In this document: positions 5,630-8,186 of the stretch, one piece after another
Position numbering within the stretch: position 1 is the first letter of the stretch
How the letters are laid out: every line of letters begins with the position of its first letter
Source: Chloroflexia bacterium
GTDB lineage: Bacteria > Chloroflexota > Chloroflexia > Thermomicrobiales > JALYUS01
Assembly (NCBI GenBank): GCA_025924435.1
Contig: JAICIL010000201.1
Location: 1-8,186 of the forward strand
Length of the DNA stretch: 8,186 nt
Direction: 5' to 3'
Made by a program: the position numbers and the translations under genes
Notes under the pieces: model-generated
What the model saw: the letters and a program-made list of their open reading frames with translations, nothing else
The model's database searches: none
Told to the model about the DNA's origin: nothing

Positions 5630-6393
5630 TCGGCGACACATGGATTCGTCAGCGTGCCGACGCCCTCGACGGTGATCGCGTAGGTGTCGCCGGGGGCGAG
5701 TTTGCCGACGCCCGCCGGGGTGCCGGTGATCACCACGTCGCCCGGTTCGAGCGTCATGAAGCGGGAGAGGAACTGGACGAGGTACGGGACGGAGAAGATC
5801 AGGTCATCCGTGCTCGCCTCCTGCCGCACCGCGCCGTTCAGCGCCCCCGTCATCCTCAATCCCTCGGCGCGCAGCCCGACCGCGATGCAGGGGCCGAGCG
5901 GCGTGAAGGTGTCGAATCCCTTGGCGCGCATCCACTGATTATCGGAGAACTGCACGTCCCGCGCGGAGACATCGTTCGCGCATGTGAGGCCAAGCACGTA
6001 GTCGTAGGCGTCCGCTTCTTTTACGTAGCGGGCGCGCTTGCCGATGACGAAGCCGACTTCCGCCTCGTACTCGACCTGCTTCATCTCCGGCGGCAATTGG
6101 ATCGCCGCGCCGCTGCCGATCAGCGAGGTCTGCGGCTTAAGGAAGGTGATCGGCGATTTCGGCTTCTCGGTGCCGGGCGCATCCGCCGTGATGTGGCTCT
6201 GGTAATTGAGGCCGATGGCGACGATCTTCCCCGGTTGCACCGGCGGCAAAAGCGCCATGCCCGCCAGCGGGCCGACCGCCTCGCCCGCCGTCAAGCCGCC
6301 GTTGAAGGGATCGCCCGTCGCGCCGCGGACGGTGTCGCCGTCGAGTACGCCGTAACGTGCCGCCCCGCCGTGCGCGTACCGCACAAAACGCAT
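5614..6393 (-). CDS. Fumarylacetoacetate hydrolase (FAH) family protein
   Basis: A 259-residue, metal-dependent C-C hydrolase or isomerase/decarboxylase of the FAHD1/HpcE-like group. The N-terminal part MRFVRYAHGGAARYGVLDGD (1-20) is typical. The core has IGLNYQSH (60-67), FLKPQTSL (84-91), VEYEAEVGFVIGK (107-119) with the metal-binding ExE pair E110 and E112, NDVSARD (140-146) with third ligand D141, the lysine of RAKGFDTFTPLGP (156-168), and ITGTPAGVG (222-230). Likely substrates are acylpyruvates or ring-cleavage products, with Mg or Mn; the exact reaction is unresolved. ATG at 6393 is preferred because relatives begin here and GGGGGAG lies eight bases upstream. ATG at 6414 (seven residues longer) has its own GAGGGGAG and is nearly as good. 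The stop codon is inside a palindromic repeat. It is first in the minus-strand run and divergent from the lipase-like gene; no aromatic-degradation neighbours are visible. Confidence 0.9.
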   Translation of the reverse strand: MRFVRYAHGGAARYGVLDGDTVRGATGDPFNGGLTAGEAVGPLAGMALLPPVQPGKIVAIGLNYQSHITADAPGTEKPKSPITFLKPQTSLIGSGAAIQLPPEMKQVEYEAEVGFVIGKRARYVKEADAYDYVLGLTCANDVSARDVQFSDNQWMRAKGFDTFTPLGPCIAVGLRAEGLRMTGALNGAVRQEASTDDLIFSVPYLVQFLSRFMTLEPGDVVITGTPAGVGKLAPGDTYAITVEGVGTLTNPCVAEDYKG

Positions 6394-6635
6394 CGCCGGT
6401 TCTCCCCCTGCCATCGTTCTCCCCTCGTTTCGCGTGCTGGCGCGTCGTGCTGTCGGCGGCATTGTACACGAATAGCGATTCGCGGCGATGGTGGTTGCTT
6501 GCGCCGCTATCGCAATTCTTTCGCCACGAGAAGAGGATGCCTCTTCTCCGGCGCTGTGCGACAATCAATACGCACGGAGCGCACGGGTCGGGTGGCGGCG
6601 ATTGCCCCGGCGATAGAGGGAAAGGAGCAACGGCG
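6394..6635. promoter_or_regulatory. Divergent intergenic region between FAH and lipase-like genes
   Basis: This non-coding stretch includes the possible seven-codon extension of the FAH gene (6394-6414). On the minus strand, TACAAT (complement of 6461-6466) is a fair -10 box for the FAH gene, but no good -35 is visible at 16-18 bases. On the plus strand, TGCGACAAT (6557-6565) is an extended -10-like sequence for the lipase-like gene, with the palindrome 6528-6548 at about the -35 position. The region is AT-richer than the genes. Both promoter calls are weak. Confidence 0.35.
6528..6548. promoter_or_regulatory. Perfect 9-bp palindrome, candidate operator
   Basis: GAGAAGAGG (6528-6536), spacer ATG, and CCTCTTCTC (6540-6548) form a perfect inverted repeat in the middle of the divergent spacer, just upstream of the extended -10-like sequence for the lipase-like gene. 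There is no following T-tract, so it is not an intrinsic terminator. It could be a regulator binding site or a transcript hairpin. Confidence 0.4.
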
Positions 6636-8093
6636 ATGCACGCGAGCGGCACAGCGGATATGCGGTTCTCACGGCGCGCCTTCGTGCGGCGCGGGGCGAT
6701 GACGGGCCTCTCGGTCGCGGCGCTGCCCGCGCTGCTTGCCGCCTGCGGCAATGCCGCGCCGACGCTGCCCGCGCCAGCGGCGGCGAGCGCGACGGTCTCC
6801 GCACCGGCAACCGTCGCGCCGTCCACCGCGTCGCCCGCGACCGTGTCGGCGGCGTCGGTCGTCACCGGCGCGGACAGTCGGCTCGCGCCGATCCTCTTCG
6901 TGCACGGCAACAGCGACTCCGCCGCGCTCTGGATCACGACGCTCTGGCGTTTCGAGTCGAACGGCGTCCCGCGCGAGCGGCTCTTCACGATTGATTACCC
7001 CTATCCCACCGCGCGCGACGACGATGCGATCCCGCAGCCGAGCCGGTCGAGCACGGAGGAGCAGCGCACCCAACTCGCCGCGAAGGTGGACGCGGTGCTG
7101 GCGCAGACGGGCGCGACGAAACTGATCCTCGTCGGCAACTCGCGCGGCGCGAACTCGATCCGCAACTTCGTCAAGCACGGCGGCGCGGCGAAGGTCAGCC
7201 ATGTCCTGCTCGGCGGCGGGGTCAATCACGGCGTCTACAGCGCGCCCGGCAGCAACAGCGAGTTCAATGGCATGAGCCGCTTCATGCAGGAACTGAACGC
7301 GGGCGGCGAGATCGTCCCCGGCGTCCAGTTCCTGACGATCCGCAGCGACAAGTTCGACAAATACGCGCAGCCGACGCTCGCCTCCGGCAGCCCTTCCGGC
7401 ATCTCCTACGACGCCCCGGAACTGAAAGGCGCGACGAATGTCGTCCTCGAAGGGATTGACCACCGCGAGACGGCGTTCAGCCCGCGCGCCTTCGCGGAGA
7501 TGTGGCGCTTCCTCACCGGCGGCGCGGCGAAAACGGAGATCGCGCCGGAGAGCGGCGTGCGCCTCTCCGGCCTCATCACCGGCTACGAGAACAAGGTGCC
7601 GACCAATCTCCCCGTCGCGGGCATCGCCATCTCGGTCTTCGAGGTGGATCCGGCGACCGGCGCGCGGCGCGGCGATGCGGTGCATCAGATGACGACGGGT
7701 GCGGACGGTTCGTGGGGCACGCTCGCGGGCAGCCCGACCGCTTCTTACGAGTTCGTCATCCAGCAGCCGGGCGCGCCCGTCCGGCACATCTTCCGCTCGC
7801 CCTTCCCGCGCTCGTCGTCCGTCGTCTCGATGCGCCTCGCGGAGGACGCGGCACTGCCCAATCAGGGCCTCGTCATCTTCACCCGCCCGCGCGGCTACGT
7901 CGCCACAGGCCGCGACAAGCACCTGCTCGACGGCGCGCCCGTCCCCGGCGTCAAGGAGGGTGTGCCGACCGACTCCGCCTTCAAGGCGCCCATCAGCGGC
8001 CCGGAACGCGCCGTCCCCGCCTCCCTCAACGGCGAAAGCATCACCGTCCGCGCCATCCCCGGCGAGGTCGTCTACGCGGAGTTCCATTACTAA
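6636..8093 (+). CDS. Tat-exported lipoprotein alpha/beta-hydrolase, two-domain lipase/esterase-like
   Basis: A 485-residue protein, probably anchored outside the cell. The twin-arginine motif SRRAFVRR (12-19) is followed by a hydrophobic stretch and lipobox LAAC with Cys37. A low-complexity Ala/Pro/Thr/Ser linker runs from ~38 to 80. The hydrolase domain (~85-297) has HGN (90-92) near the oxyanion hole, nucleophile elbow GNSRG with Ser169, likely acid D239 or D242 in SDKFDKY, and likely catalytic His276 in GIDHRE. Residues ~308-485 are beta-rich: a carboxypeptidase-regulatory-like segment (RLSGLITGYENKVP; ISVFEVDPATGARRGDAV) and then HIFRSPFPRSSS. From memory this order resembles the Archaeoglobus fulgidus lipase with its C-terminal lipid-binding barrel. 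Expected role: cleaving esters or lipids at the cell surface. ATG 6636 has GGAG eight bases upstream; ATG 6660 would still leave the Tat motif intact. No terminator is seen after the TAA. Confidence 0.88.
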   Translation: MHASGTADMRFSRRAFVRRGAMTGLSVAALPALLAACGNAAPTLPAPAAASATVSAPATVAPSTASPATVSAASVVTGADSRLAPILFVHGNSDSAALWITTLWRFESNGVPRERLFTIDYPYPTARDDDAIPQPSRSSTEEQRTQLAAKVDAVLAQTGATKLILVGNSRGANSIRNFVKHGGAAKVSHVLLGGGVNHGVYSAPGSNSEFNGMSRFMQELNAGGEIVPGVQFLTIRSDKFDKYAQPTLASGSPSGISYDAPELKGATNVVLEGIDHRETAFSPRAFAEMWRFLTGGAAKTEIAPESGVRLSGLITGYENKVPTNLPVAGIAISVFEVDPATGARRGDAVHQMTTGADGSWGTLAGSPTASYEFVIQQPGAPVRHIFRSPFPRSSSVVSMRLAEDAALPNQGLVIFTRPRGYVATGRDKHLLDGAPVPGVKEGVPTDSAFKAPISGPERAVPASLNGESITVRAIPGEVVYAEFHY

Positions 8094-8120
8094 ATGCCTC
8101 GCGAACGTTGCCTTGATTCG

Positions 8121-8186
8121 GTGGCGGGGGGGGGGGGGCGCCGGCGCGGGGGGGCGGGGGGGGCGCCCCCCCCCCCCCCCGCCGGC
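8121..8186. other. G/C homopolymer tail, probable sequencing or assembly artefact
   Basis: After ordinary sequence to about 8120 the window ends in runs of G (13 in a row at 8126-8138, then further runs of 7-8) and a run of 15 C (8166-8180), with GCCGGC blocks. A and T are absent after 8122. This does not resemble the codon-structured or spacer DNA elsewhere in the window. It fits low-quality poly-G read ends joined at a contig terminus. Real G-rich DNA cannot be excluded. Confidence 0.7.

Noticed and set aside
6415..6564. 50-residue N-terminal extension of the FAH protein
   Set aside because: The extension lies in the divergent spacer, has no family similarity, and good ribosome-binding sites exist at 6414 and 6393.
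6669..8087. 472-codon minus-strand open frame opposite the lipase-like gene
   Set aside because: Antisense shadow; the plus-strand frame has a Tat motif, lipobox and catalytic motifs.

Overview
The window looks like ordinary chromosomal DNA from a high-GC bacterium, probably an environmental or metagenome-assembled lineage. Chloroflexota (Thermomicrobia-like) or a comparable GC-rich phylum would fit: a Tat-exported lipoprotein, a PPOX-class flavin/F420-type protein, a glycogen-debranching-like enzyme with a bis-type N-terminal domain, and spacer palindromes of the CGCCAAG type. No rRNA or marker gene is present, so the taxonomy is inference only. The last ~65 bases are almost pure G and C homopolymer and look like a degraded contig end.

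Layout. A rho-independent terminator (12-41, + strand) closes a gene lying upstream of the window. An amylo-alpha-1,6-glucosidase-like enzyme follows on the minus strand (102-2264). A divergent control region (2265-2404) with several short palindromes separates it from a plus-strand unit. That unit is a 10-codon leader-like ORF with a strong Shine-Dalgarno, overlapping by ATGA a 124-residue protein of unknown function (2434-2808). The helical N-terminal half of this protein faintly recalls a histidine-kinase dimerisation helix without its histidine.

Convergent to it is a minus-strand run of four genes, transcribed in this order: fumarylacetoacetate hydrolase (FAH) family protein (6393-5614), ROK family protein (5531-4497), plsX (4355-3354) and a PPOX-fold protein (3225-2842). 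Each of the three junctions inside this run (82-141 nt) holds a different palindromic foldback repeat. Two of them reach into the upstream gene and supply its stop codon (plsX and the FAH gene). The convergent junction at 2809-2841 has no such element.

Divergent from the FAH gene, across a ~240-nt spacer with a perfect 9-bp palindrome, lies a Tat-signal lipoprotein alpha/beta-hydrolase (6636-8093) with a C-terminal beta-rich region. Its layout resembles the two-domain Archaeoglobus lipase.

Functionally the genes are mixed: glucan breakdown, phospholipid precursor synthesis, sugar kinase or regulator, acylpyruvate-type hydrolase and secreted lipase. They do not form an obvious pathway. I see no defence system, CRISPR array, integrase, transposase or biosynthetic cluster. 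The most notable signals are the three unrelated palindromic repeats at successive junctions, a ROK protein lacking the family's zinc-binding signature, and the leader-ORF arrangement upstream of the 124-residue protein.
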